Source: Sycon ciliatum
Lineage: Eukaryota > Porifera > Calcarea > Leucosolenida > Sycettidae
Direction: 5' to 3'
Length of the DNA: 64,000 nt
Assembly (NCBI RefSeq): GCF_964019385.1
Contig: NC_088645.1
Location: 11,446,492 to 11,510,491, forward strand
The position numbers and the translations under genes were made by a program. Of the stretch, positions 53,299-64,000 are shown in pieces. Each line of letters begins with the position of its first letter. Within the stretch, counting starts at the first letter, position 1. The notes under the pieces are model-generated. The model did not search any database. It was given only the letters and a program-made list of their open reading frames with translations, and was not told the DNA's origin.

Positions 53299-54692
53299 AG
53301 CCCGTACTTCACACAGCCGGATATGTACAAGCGCGTGCATGCGGACCCACACGCATGAACGAGCACACACACAGAATAGTCTGGTTGAGTTAAATTGGAT
53401 AGGTGGAGTGCTGGATTCGAACAACTGGTGCAATGTCACGTGACTTGGCAAATGAGTCGCAACGCGAAAAGACACCGCTGAGTCGCGAACAGGCAATGAC
53501 TCTGCAACTGAGTCGCAAGCAAGCAAACAGGGCAAACCAGTTGTGAGCGAACATACGCACTCCCCAATATTTTATTTTACTTGTATGTTTTTTTTGGAGA
53601 ATTGAATATGGCAAGTTAGTTACAGCGGATGCGAGTGCAGACCACATAGGCTGCAGAGAATATAGCAACATGTTAACGTAGAGCAACGACGTTGGTCAGT
53701 ACATCGACGACATTGCCAAGGGCGTGCAACTGGCAGATGACGACAAATATTGCCTGCTGAAGCAGCATTTCTCGCCGGACGCTCGCTACGCGTTCCCAAG
53801 ACACGATGGCCGAGCGTTTCAGCATCGCTGGCTTCAAACCTACCAGCTCTGGTTGGTGTTCAGTGCCACCTGTGGTGGCGGCTTCTGTTTGCCCTGCGTG
53901 TTATTCGCTCGCTCATATCGTGGGTCATCGCTGGGTGTATTTGCCAGGCGACCACTGACGAATTTTCGAAAAGCTTTGGAGTTGCTGGATGACCACATGA
54001 CGAAGCAGTTCCACCGGGACGCAATAGTACGAGCGGTTGGATTCTTATCTGTAAAGGATGGAAAGAGAGAGAATGTCATCCAGCAAACCAACACAGCGCT
54101 TGCAGACAAAGTGGCAGCCAACCGCAAAAAGCTGACCTCTATCGTCAAAGTCATTCTGCTATGCGGACGCCAGAACTTCCCCCTGCGTAGACATCGATGC
54201 GGTCATAGATGAGTTTGCGCGGCGCCATCCAAGGGGGATGCACCTGACAAACATCTTCGCCACCGCACCCCAAGCTGCTGCACCAGATTCAGCTTGAACT
54301 GTGGGTCCTGACTTGATTTCCAGTCACCAGTCACCTGCATACTATTAATTTTGCTTGTTCTAAATACATCATTAGTATCGGATATCTACTCGCAAACTAT
54401 CACTTTACTAATAGCATAGTATACAGTACACTAGCTGTCACACAGAAGAGGCCCAAATTTGTATTGAATGTTTTCGCTCTATTCACATCATGACGATACA
54501 TAGAGAACAGTCGACAGTGCAATGCAAATGTGTAATTATAATAGATTGTTGGAATGGGAAGCTGGAGACATTCATAATACATAAATTCAAGGTGTACACC
54601 GCACTAGCATGCATATACAAGATTCCTCAAAAGAACGTATATGGAAGAAATTATGGGCACCCCCCTAAACCATGATCCTGGCTACGCCGCTG
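53299..54692 (+). mobile_element. hAT-like DNA transposon remnant
   Basis: A segment present only here; R1 and R4 flanks have 6875-7215-type sequence instead. The right end reads, in reverse complement, CAGCGGCGTAGCCAGGATCA, matching the CAGNGGCG start common in hAT termini. No matching left terminus was found, so the element is truncated or rearranged. Carries a transposase remnant. Confidence 0.6.
53685..54212 (+). pseudogene. hAT-type transposase N-terminal part (TTF zinc finger)
   Basis: Open from about DVGQYIDDIAKG. Then RAFQHRWLQTYQLWLVFSAT and GGGFCLPCVLFA (TTF-type zinc finger), and LTNFRKALELLDDHMTKQFH, as in ZMYM/DUF4371-type hAT proteins. It breaks after LLCGRQNFPLR, where the family normally continues into the catalytic core. 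Another frame then gives a C-terminal-looking end (EFARRHPRGMHLTNIFATAP). Probably an internal deletion removed the catalytic domain. Confidence 0.7.
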
Positions 54693-56195
54693 GTTGGGGC
54701 ACACCAAAAGCAACTGTCGGCAACACTGCCTGTTTGGGGAAGTTCTCGTCGAATCTTCGGATGGATTTGCTGTCCTCGGACCCGGGCTTGGAAAATTACA
54801 CCGAAATTCGGACTGCAAAAGGTCTCTTCTATGATTCGAAGGTTCAGCGGAAGCAGGGCATTTATACCCATCAGAAATACCTATCATGAGCTTCGACGTA
54901 TACTTTTCATCAATTACCATGGCGTGTTTGTCCTTACAGGGACGGGGAACATATTTGCCGTGTTTCTTAAATTCGTGACATAATAGGCCATTGACAGTTC
55001 CATAGGAAAAAAACAAAATTTAATTACAAAGCAAAATTAAAAAAGAGGGAATACTGCTCTTGGCCCAGCGTGATTCGTGTGCAGGGCAGACACCACCATA
55101 CCTATGATATAGAAACGGGTGAAGTTGATCTGCCACCATTGTCAAGCCTACCGCGCCGTCCCTAGCAGAACAGTATAGATCACGTGATATAAGGCAGACC
55201 AATTATGAAGCTGGCTGCTCCAAGTGTAGGAGTTTGCTTTCAACAGACATGAAATTTGCCATTTTCCGAATATTTGTTTAGTGTAGCCCTACCTTACCAC
55301 TTGTGTCATAACCCTCTTTTACGGGCGAACTAAACACAATTTGCTATGTTGGTCTGGAGAATGGGAACACAACTCACATACTGAAAACAATTGCATGAAA
55401 GGTAGAATGCGGTAAGGAATGAGGACCCCACTCAAATGCAGCAGATGTATGTGAAGTGAGTACTGAGATGAAAGGAGAAAGGCATACTCTAATAGAAAGG
55501 AAATGCACTATGAGAAGTGACATAATATTATTATGTCAACGTTGTACGAGTCGTACACCTATCACTTGTGTACTAGCATTGAAATCATTATTATTATGCG
55601 CTTGTCCGCGTTGACATCACCAAGCAAGCTTGGCTAGTCTTCGCATAAGCCAAATGAACAAAAGAAATGAGGAACGAGCGAGGCCAGTGAACACACGCGT
55701 GCAACTGCAGAATAGGCAAAAGGAATATACATGTAATAAGAAATAAACAACAAATAAACTGGAAACGGATGAATACAAGAATCATGACAGCTGACGGTAC
55801 ATAGTAACAAAGCGACATAACACGAGTATACTGTACATGAGAGTACAATTCTACTTATAAACTACAGCCGAGAACCACGTAGTCGAAACTAAACAACATG
55901 GGTAACCATTTGCACATGCACAGACAATTTGAAAAAAAGGGTTCGAACGTTCAGGAAAAAAGATATTACTTGCATGGCATATTGGCAGGACGAGCAAAGC
56001 AAATTTCAACATTCTATCATTGAAAAATTATTGAAAAACAAAAATTAATCATACTGTAATTGAGGGTTCTCGAAATGAGATTCATGGAGGGTTATTTAAC
56101 TGAACAAAACGTTTTTCTTAGACTAACGCGTAAAATAGTACTGATCGGTTCGGACATCAGGGCAACTGGGGGACTTTGAAGGCTTGAGTTGTAGA
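54693..56195 (-). other. 3' flank of R6; empty site for the 7431-8173 LINE
   Basis: Matches 7216-7430 and then, at 54912, continues directly into the sequence that follows the LINE in the other two copies. From about 55260 on it resembles the R4 flank. No gene recognised. Confidence 0.6.
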
Positions 56196-57541
56196 TCAAT
56201 CATCCGCATCAACTTTCGGGCAGTCATCTTTAATGAGAGATGTATAAACAGCATGTGCGACGGGCATGAACACCGTGTTGTATTCCTCCGAGTGTGTAGT
56301 ATTACAGATAACCAAGCCATGACGATGGGGGCTGCTGTCAGCAGGAGTTTCCACTCCGCCGGCAGTGTTGCTATGGGGACCAAGGCTCTCGTAAGTGCTG
56401 GGTTGCAGTTGTGCACTTGTAGACAGCGGCATGTAGTGAGATCCTTGTGCATGGGTGCTGGTGACATCAGATGTGTTCACACTAGAATAGGTAGAATCGT
56501 CGTTCTGTAAGCCAATTGCAGATGCCATGGGCACGTGCTCATCGATATGGGTTTGTCTTTTGCCGTCGGACCGAGAAAAAGACGTCCGTGTCCTCCGAGT
56601 ATTGGCTGCTCCCTTGTCAGTAGAAGATTTACCGCTGTGAGTGTCGTTGCTTTGGAGATCAATACTTTGGTAAGGGTGAGGTTGTGTTTTCATACTTGTT
56701 GACAGTGATGTGTATTGTGGCAGTTGTTCTTCATCACTAACGTCTGCATGTGTCTCCCGACCAGCCGACAGGGAAACGTGATTGTGTACGGTATTCAATG
56801 AATCCATGTGCACATACTCATCCCCATGGTCCTGGTTTGCAGCGTCAGTGATGGCAGGCGACCAAGCCGTGCTGGTGGAATTGTTTTCTTCATTCGGAGC
56901 TTCAATATCGATATAGTAGGGACTCTCAGACGAATTTATTAACGCTCTATTGGATGCTTCAGGCCTAGTTGGGTGTGTCGGTGGGATACAAGAGTTGCCC
57001 AGTTGCTCATTCTGCAACCCTGATTGGCCAGCTGCGGACAGGGAATCACACTGCTTGATTCGATGTAGAAGTATCACGAATACAGACAGCGTCAGGAGGA
57101 GCAAAGGCACAACGATGCCCAGGATAATACCAGTTGATGCCCCTGTTTTCACAATGATACGGCAGTCCAAAGTTTCTGTACTGCTAGACCTTGATGTGGA
57201 TGGGGAAGATGGTTCAGCGAAATCTCCTTTAGCGGCTGTGTGTTTGGTTGAACTGCTGGGAAGTGCTGAACTTTTCATTTCGAGAGACGATGTAGAAACC
57301 ATTGTACTCATGGTCGTGGGTAATCGAACAAAGCCAGTAGCAGTTTGTACAGCAGAGGACGATATCCCCATACTGCTGTCAGAAACGGTTGGTGGACTGG
57401 GATTTGTGGTTGGACACGTGTAGTTAGATGCAGTACTACAATTGTATTGATAGTGATTTTTACCAGTTGCTCCTAACGCAGGACAGCTTTGGTAGAGTGT
57501 CTGGCAGCTGCCACATGCCGCTTGTTCGCACGCATCTGATG
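56196..57541 (-). CDS. R6 receptor exon 3, B type (terminal exon)
   Basis: 1346 nt, 447 residues and TGA, acceptor CGTTCTGCAG before 57541. Intact, but about 35 residues differ from R4. Tail changes affect signalling motifs: EYVPM is EHVPM (one YxxM lost) and TYSNV is TYSSV (the YxN type lost). EYVHM, QYTSL, PYQSI, HYMPL, TYESL and VYTSL remain. An unpaired Cys appears in the membrane-proximal KQCDS. SAGRETHAD is shared with neighbouring R5 rather than with R4. Exons 1 and 2 lie beyond the right edge. Confidence 0.8.
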
Positions 57542-58159
57542 CTGCAGAACGAAATGAATAAATACCAGGTAGAAGTATCCTTGAACGCTGATGGTGAGCC
57601 AATGTGATTATGGTAAAAAAAGGAGAAGGACCAAATGTTACGAGGTATGACTAACTCAGGTCCACGAATGTCTCAGTACTCCTTTTCAATTGGGTACCAT
57701 TTTTGTCGCATTCGCTGACTGTATAATTATGATCTGGTTACGTTGGTGGACAGTTAGTCATAACTTGTAACATTTTGTCCTTCTCCTTTTTACCAGAAGT
57801 ACATTTCGAAGTAGTTCTGTAAAAGCGAAATTATTCTGTTAACCACAATTTCGAATTTGAAACTTCGCAGGCAAGCTGTGAGGTTATCATCCATCTTCCT
57901 GTATGTAGCCCGTAAATCGACTGATGACCGTGAAAAATGTAACAAAAGAACGGTTTCGTTTTTCAACATTTTGGTTCAGCTCTTCACCATGGTGTAGTGA
58001 TTAGGAATGGTAACCATGGTAACCGAACACGTTGATCTTCCGTCAAAGAGGATCTGGAAGGTTCTGGAGCTGGAAGAATGTCTCAAGACATGGAGCAAGT
58101 TTATTATTTATATTTTATGAATGTGCACATGCCTAATGTAGAATAGAAGAGAATAACAA

Positions 58160-58195
<36 letters not shown>

Positions 58196-58204
58196 CCAAT
58201 GTCA
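57542..58204 (-). other. R6 intron 2 with a short (CAA)n tract at about 58157-58196
   Basis: Same as 29286-29961, with a shorter CAA tract before CCAATGTCA and the LINE poly(A). Confidence 0.6.
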
Positions 58205-58601
58205 TTTTTTTTTTTTTTTTTTACTTTGTTCACACTCCCAGCTCGAAAATAATAAAGAAAGACAATGATACTGAGACTAGGACGAACGTGACAACTATTG
58301 AGCAGGGGCTGCACCGAGACGCAGCAGTGGTGGTGGGGCATTGATGGCTCTGCCGACCTGAGGTCTCGGCATCACGGCCAAAAACACGCACCAAAAACAA
58401 AAGAGAGAGCTGTACGAGTCAGCAAAATGAAAAGAAAGGAAGGGTTAACATCAGCGAGTGTGCGGGAGAAACTGTGAGACTATTAACAAATAACAAGGGC
58501 TGTTACTGAGAGGAGCATCATCATGGCTGATCATGGCGAGTCGGTTGTCTGAGCCAGTTGTGGTGCATAGATAGGGATAGAGGAGAACGACGAGAGCATC
58601 A

Positions 58602-61516
58602 TCATAGCGAGTCGACTGCCCAGAGCCAGTTTGTGCTTCGCAGATGGCGATAAACATTAGTTTTGAATGCTTGCATTCCCTTGCTGTGGGGAGGCTGGGA
58701 CAGAAGAGCGGCGGGGAGGGAGTTCCAGTCACTAATACTGCAGTGTGGGAACGAGCGCTTTAATGCCAGCGGGACAGATGCAAGCAGCTGGTGTTGGAGC
58801 TGGTGGTCACTGCCAATGACGCTACCATGCTCGCTGCGAGTTCTGGGGCTGGATGAGGGGAAATGGCGCGGTGGCAAAAGAGAGAGCAGCTGCCGAGGGC
58901 CAGGCAGGTAATGCAGCTTGTATAGGCAGGCAAGCGAGGCAACAGTACGACGGATGGCCAGGGTAGGTAATAGTGCACCTGGACCGATGATTCGCAGAGC
59001 ACAGCGTTGGATATGATCCAGGCGTTGCAGGTAGCTGGGCGGAGCACCTATCCAGATGAGGGGGGCATACTCCATAACTGGTCGAACAAATGCCTTGTAT
59101 ACTGTGGTGCGGCCGGCTGGAGAGAGAATGTGCGCTGCACGGCGCAGGAAGCCCAGGCGTTGTTTGGCTCGAGTGGCAACCTTCCGGAGATGAGTGCTGA
59201 ATGACAGCTTCGAGTCAAAGGTCACTCCAAGTAAAGAGAGAGCCTTCTCCTCAAGGACAGGAGTGCCGCTGAAGACAATGCGAGGCAAATTGATGGGGGT
59301 TCTGGGGAGAGTGGCGGTCATGGCTTGGGACTTCGACGGTTCGAAGGAGATGCGCCATCTGCGGCCCCACTGATGCAAGCGATCAACAGAAGTCTGGAGG
59401 CTCAATGCTGCGTCGGCTGGGATGTGTCGAGGGATATCAGGCTGTACAAGGTAGTATCGTCGGCGTACGCCTCCAGGTGGGCTCCGGGTAACAGGGTCTC
59501 TGAGGCGTCGTTCACGTAAATCAGGAAGAGTGTAGGGCCGAGTATGCTCCCTTGCGGAACTCCTGCTGATATGGTATACAGCGATGAGGTTTGGCCGCCC
59601 ACCAAGCATTGAATGGACCGTCCACCTAGGTAGGAAGAGAGCCAGGTATGCAGGGGGCCGCCAATGCCAAGATGGCGGACTTTGTGGAGGAGGCCAGCAT
59701 GGGACACACGGTCGAATGCTCCGGCAATATCCACGGCTAGAATACGTGCTGCACCGCCTCGGCCGACGGCTGTGATCCAGGCGTGGTGTAGAGCCTGTAG
59801 CGCATCTGAGGTCCCGAGGCGGCGACGAAACCCGAACTGGTGGGGTGTCAGGAGTTTGTAACGCTCAAGGTGATTCATGAGCTGACGATTGATAACGCTC
59901 TCCATAATTTTAGAGATTATGCTCAGCAGTGAAACTGGACGATAATTCCTTAGGGCGGATCGTGAAGATCGCTTGTGGATTGGAACCACGCTGGCAGTCT
60001 TCCACATTTGTGGCTGGACTCCGTGCTGGAATCAAAGAGCAAAGAGCTGACACAGTGGCTTGTCAAGTTCTCTGTCGCATTCCTTCAAGACACGAGCGGA
60101 AATACCGTCGGGTCCAGTCGCCTTTGAGGCATCCAGGCGAGCTAAAAGCCGGTGGACTGCATCCAGGCGAAAGTGGACTGTCGTTAGTGCAGGTGCGTCA
60201 GCGAATGCCGTGTCCGGTAAGTCCATCGTGGTAAGGTCGCGGCCTTGCACACTGCACTTGTGGGAAAAGAAACGTGCGAAAGCCTCCGCTTTCTCATAGC
60301 TTGTGGCCCTCTCGCAACCTTCACTATCAACGAGCAGGGGAATGTCAGTGTTCCGACCATCGCCACAAGCACACTTTAGCTTCGTCCACCATTCCTTCTC
60401 CTTCAGGGACCCATTCGACAAGCTATGTCTGAGGCTGTTCTCTTTGGAAACTCTAGATCTAGCGAGGACTGCGATAGCATTGTTTACAGAACGGGTAAAC
60501 TCATGTTTCAGTGCAAAATCGTGAGGGTGCTTCCTCCAAGTGCGCCAGCGTTTGTCCTTCTCCTTCATGGCGGCTGCACACTCAGGTGTCCACCATTTCG
60601 GATCCGTTGACTTCACTGTCAGTGTCTTGGACGGAACGAACTGGGAAACGGCTTTCATGATTGTGGCAGTAACGTGCTCACACGAAGTTTCTGGGTTGGC
60701 AGTAATGACGGTTGACCAATCAACCAGGCGGAAAAAGGATCGGAGGCGGTTCCAGTCTGCCTTTTCATCGCGCCAGACAGTTCGTTGCACCGCCGCTTCA
60801 TGGGTAGGAAGAACACCTGTGAAGTCCGAAAGAATTACAGCGTGGTCAGATCGACCAATAGGGGACATTATCTGCGTGGTCACTGGAGAGTTGAGCGTGG
60901 ACATCACCAGGTCGAGTGTGTTATCCCCGCGAGTAGGACTCTGAACGTGCTGCGTGAGAAAGTGGGCTGTGCATGGGTCTTCGAGGACTTCCCCCGCAGG
61001 TGTGGTCTTCGAGCTATGGAGCCAATTGCGGTTATGCACGTTAAAATCACCGGCGAGTATGAGGTTGGCACCAAGTGCACGAGCAGAGGGAAGGATGTCA
61101 TCGAGATGGTTAATGAGCGTAAGGTCACTGGGCCCCGTCGAACCTGGCTTGCAAGCAGCGCCCAAGACTATCTTTTGTCCAGGGGACAATTGAATGGATA
61201 GCCAAATGAGTTCGTGATGTGGAGAAAATAACTCATCAATTACCATGGCTGGGAGTGTAGATATGATCCATACCGCCACTCCGCCACCGCGTGCTGTTCG
61301 ATCCAGCCGGAAGGTGGTGTAGCCAGGGAATGTGGAGTCGGATGGTGGAACGGTTTCAGAGGAAAACTTTGTTTCCGTCCCTACTGCTATGTCGGGATTA
61401 TGCTGGTGCAGTGTGTGCTGGAACTCAGCTAGCTTGTTTCCTAAGCTAAATGCATTGGTGCAAAGGAGTCTGAGTGAACATTTAACGGTATTGTGATGAA
61501 TGACAGAACTAGGCAT
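58602..61516 (-). pseudogene. LINE ORF2, inactivated copy
   Basis: Same protein as 30355-33270. Broken by TGC to TGA in the reverse transcriptase (60034-60032, after CQLFAL) and by a 1-nt deletion near 59419 (TGGGATG for TGGGGATG), which splits the region after the YADD motif. Otherwise nearly identical. Confidence 0.9.
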
Positions 61517-61570
61517 GGGTGTAAAAATGAAAGGTAAATGTGTATCAAAGCGGTAAGTTTCTGAAGTGAC

Positions 61571-63159
61571 TTACTGCAGGACTTGTTGGCCACTCTCAGG
61601 AGATTTTCGTTTCCGTTTTTTCCGTTGCTTGGATCCAGTGGTGGTGGCACTCTGGTCCCGATCAGGTGTGACGCTATGGCGTGAACGCTTGGATCGGTTG
61701 ACTTCCCACCCGCCAGAATCAGGATCATCGTCGCTATGGCCTCCCAGCTGTGGGCCTAGGGCTGTACATGCATGGCTGTCTGCCTTCTTGGCCTCTCTGT
61801 CGGAGTCGCAGGGCAAGTTAGACAGCTGCTGGTTTTCTGGCTTGGATAAGCTTTCGACCAATGATTCAGTATCAGCAGAAAGAGGCAACTCTTCAGACTC
61901 AGAGGAGCTGGAGTCGCTCTTGTCAGCTGCTGGGCGATCAGCCTGCTTAGACTTGGATGTTGGGCATTGTGATTGGGCTTTACTTTGCTGCTCTGTCTGG
62001 GCTGGGTTTGCGGCCACATCAGACAGGAGTCGACGTGTGCGTTCAGTGTCTGTACATGTAGGTGACGTTGAATGCCGTGACTGCTGTGTACTACCTGTAC
62101 TGGCAGTGGTACTGCGGGCCTCAGGGCAGTCCTTGGCAAGGTGCTCTGGCTTGCTACAAATCCGACACGTGGGCTTTTGGCCACTATAATGTACGCGGAA
62201 AGTGCCTTTCCCGTCTCTGGATTTCACGTACGAAGGTACGGCTTTATTCGACCCCAGTACAAAGGTTGCAAAACGGACTCCGGTTGCAATAACAACGTTG
62301 TCCCGGACCTTAAGGCTGTGTTTACATGAAGCGTTTCAACCCGGGTTGAGTTCAACCCGGGTCAGATTTCAACCCGCCATGTGCACAAAGTGAATGGCGC
62401 GTTTACATGACGCATTGCGCTTGACCAGGGTTGAAATTTCGCCCCGGGTTGATTTCAACCCTCCCCCCAAGGGGAGGGTTGAAATCAACCCGGGTCAACA
62501 AAATCGTACAAACGTACTTCTGTGCGTATCTCGCGCCAGGTTTGAACGGCACTGCAGATGCAAATTTCGCGCGAACGGATTCACGTGACCATACAGCACT
62601 GTAGAAGTGGACTTTTGGCGGCATATCAGTATTTGACCCGGGTCAACTGTCTTCATGTAAACGCTCACCTCTTTTGTCTATCGTACAGACTTTCAACCCG
62701 GGCTGAACTCGACCCGGGTTGAAATTTCTCATGTAAACACAGCCTAAGTTTACCGTGGCGGATGGCGCCCTGCACGGTACCGTATGGAGCAAGTGCGGCT
62801 GTAATGGCGCCATCCGACACCCACACAGGAACATCGTGAATGTGCAACTGAACATGAGTGTTTTCTGTCAAGGATTTTGGAAGGATATGTTGTCCATTGA
62901 TATGGAAGCCATTCTTCACGACTAACTGGGCAAGCTGGATATCTGTGAACGTTAATCTGCATTGGCCTACCGAACTGACCTGGATAGATAGGATGAGCTC
63001 AGCTCCTATTCCGTGTTGCTCGAGGCAGCTCACGTACTCGGCGAGTTTCAAATCCTTTGGAGCTGGAAATAGCACAGTTCGGGCCATCAGGTCCCTGGCG
63101 CTTACTTTCCGCCATGGGTCGACTTCAGCTGGTTCCCGAGATGTATCAGTGGTCTCCAT
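61571..63159 (-). pseudogene. LINE ORF1, split by a Harbinger-like MITE
   Basis: ATG at 63159. Open to the MITE at 62744, resuming at 62313. The zinc knuckle (CRICSKPEHLAKDC) is downstream of the MITE and continuous with the Ser-rich C-terminal part, unlike in R4. Confidence 0.85.
62314..62744. mobile_element. 431-bp PIF/Harbinger-type MITE
   Basis: Terminal repeats GGCTGTGTTTACATGA on both ends, 3-bp target duplication TAA (62311-62313, 62745-62747), and many CAACCCGGGTTGA-like sub-terminal repeats. The empty site is CCGGACCTTAAGTTTACC in R4 (about 35173-35190). TAA target duplications are typical of PIF/Harbinger. Confidence 0.9.
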
Positions 63160-63366
63160 GATCCCGGAACGGGCATATGTGGGGCTAAAACGCCCAACCA
63201 CGAGATTTTTTCAGAGCTAAAAAAAGCTTTACCACACGTCACGGAGACAAAAAAACCTCTCATCATGTCTAGTACAGTGTGTTGACTACACACACCGCTG
63301 GCTATGTGGCACAGATCCACCTTGATATAGTTGAACAACAGCAGCAACAGCAAATCAACTTCTCTT

Positions 63367-63590
63367 TCGTCCGTAAATATCGAACACTTTTCACCAAACG
63401 AATTATTTTAGTTTAGACCCAACCCCTCCCTCCCTCCCCCTCAGAACGTAAAAAATGTTGACATACATGCATATACAACAGCCATGTACAAGAATCAATG
63501 TTTTCTGAAACGAAATTTGTCAACCCCCTCCCACCCCATAACGAAATTATTTCGTTTTGTGAAAAAAGTTCGATATTTATGGACGACCCC
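63367..63590. mobile_element. 224-bp MITE at the LINE 5' junction
   Basis: Inverted ends TCGTCCGTAAATATCGAAC and (reverse complement of the right end) TCGTCCATAAATATCGAAC. R4 has the empty site AACTTCTCTTATTGG. TT flanks both sides; the exact target duplication is ambiguous. Confidence 0.85.
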
Positions 63591-63917
63591 TTATTGGTCA
63601 CAGGCCATCGTGAGAATATAATTATTATACCGCAGTGTTTTGGACGTCAAAAGTGTTTTTACCCATACCTACATGTATGAATAGAATGTGCCACTTGAGA
63701 AGGAATACGTGAACCTGTGGCCGAGTAGCTATCTCCTGCGCTGTGCCCAAGAACCGGATGGCCTCGGCTTCCATACCCACCAATTTTCGAAAAAGGAGGG
63801 CCAAAGGTTTTCTAGGTGTCTCGGGGAAAGAAGTTAATTGCATCGGGCAGGAGCAAAGCATAAGGCAAAACATAATTATTATTTTCTCAAAACAACCCAT
63901 GCGTTACTAAGGAACGT
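63591..63917 (-). other. R6 intron 2 spacer
   Basis: Equivalent of 814-1152 with a single 18-bp GGACGTC unit. No gene seen. Confidence 0.6.
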
Positions 63918-64000
63918 ATCAAGTCAATTTTTCCCTTTCCTTACCCATTGTGCAAGGTCAAGCTGGATACTGATCTATTTCAATCCTTGGTGCTGACCGC
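63918..64000 (+). mobile_element. Start of LINE 3' tail, cut by the window end
   Basis: Same as the first 83 bp of 36179-36418. Shows that the R6 unit continues with a P exon beyond the window. Confidence 0.7.

Larger units (their letters stand above)
58205..63334 (-). mobile_element. LINE in R6 intron 2 (same insertion as R4)
   Basis: Identical junctions to the R4 LINE on both sides. ORF1 is not interrupted by the nested LINE but by a Harbinger-like MITE. ORF2 is broken. Poly(A) is the T run 58205-58222. Confidence 0.9.

Overview
The window is invertebrate-type animal DNA. Coding exons are split by GT-AG introns, signal peptides sit on their own small exons, and predicted receptor tails are full of SH2-docking tyrosine motifs. 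There are long CA, CT and CAA microsatellites and many LINE, hAT, Harbinger-like and foldback elements. I cannot name the species; a sponge or another early-branching or marine invertebrate is only a guess. No tRNA, rRNA, CRISPR or prokaryotic operon structure was seen.

The backbone is a tandem array of single-pass receptor genes, all on the minus strand, here called R1 to R6 from left to right. Each has three coding exons: exon 1 (signal peptide, 76-85 nt), exon 2 (about 170-residue ectodomain, 510-513 nt, phase 1 at both ends) and a terminal exon 3. Exon 3 holds a six-cysteine module, a Ser/Thr-rich stalk, one membrane helix and a long tyrosine-rich tail. Joining the exons gives exact open frames: R2 2064 nt (687 aa), R4 1941 nt (646 aa), R5 2061 nt (686 aa). 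Between exon 2 and exon 3 each unit also carries a decayed older terminal exon ('P exon').

Layout: R1 (about 1-4.9 kb; B type, exon 3 lies just left of the window). R2 (9.66-16.4 kb; A type, intact). A degenerate zone (17.4-24 kb) with pseudogene R3, an orphan signal exon and exon relics. R4 (27.9-39.9 kb; B type, intact, with a 5.8-kb LINE in intron 2). R5 (44.5-51.2 kb; A type, intact). R6 (56.2 kb to beyond the end; B type, exon 3 and the LINE-bearing intron only). A and B types alternate, and the R1-R2 block is repeated as R4-R5 with an offset of about 35 kb. Mobile elements present in one copy and absent from the matching site in another give a relative order of events.

The most interesting signal is that exon 2 differs at about 17-21% of residues between paired copies (R1/R4, R2/R5). 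The signal exon, most of exon 3 and the surrounding intron DNA differ far less. Exon 2 also looks mosaic between units. With tails built from duplicated tyrosine-motif units, this suggests a fast-evolving recognition-receptor cluster, possibly immune or allorecognition. That role is inference; I recognise no named family for the ectodomain.
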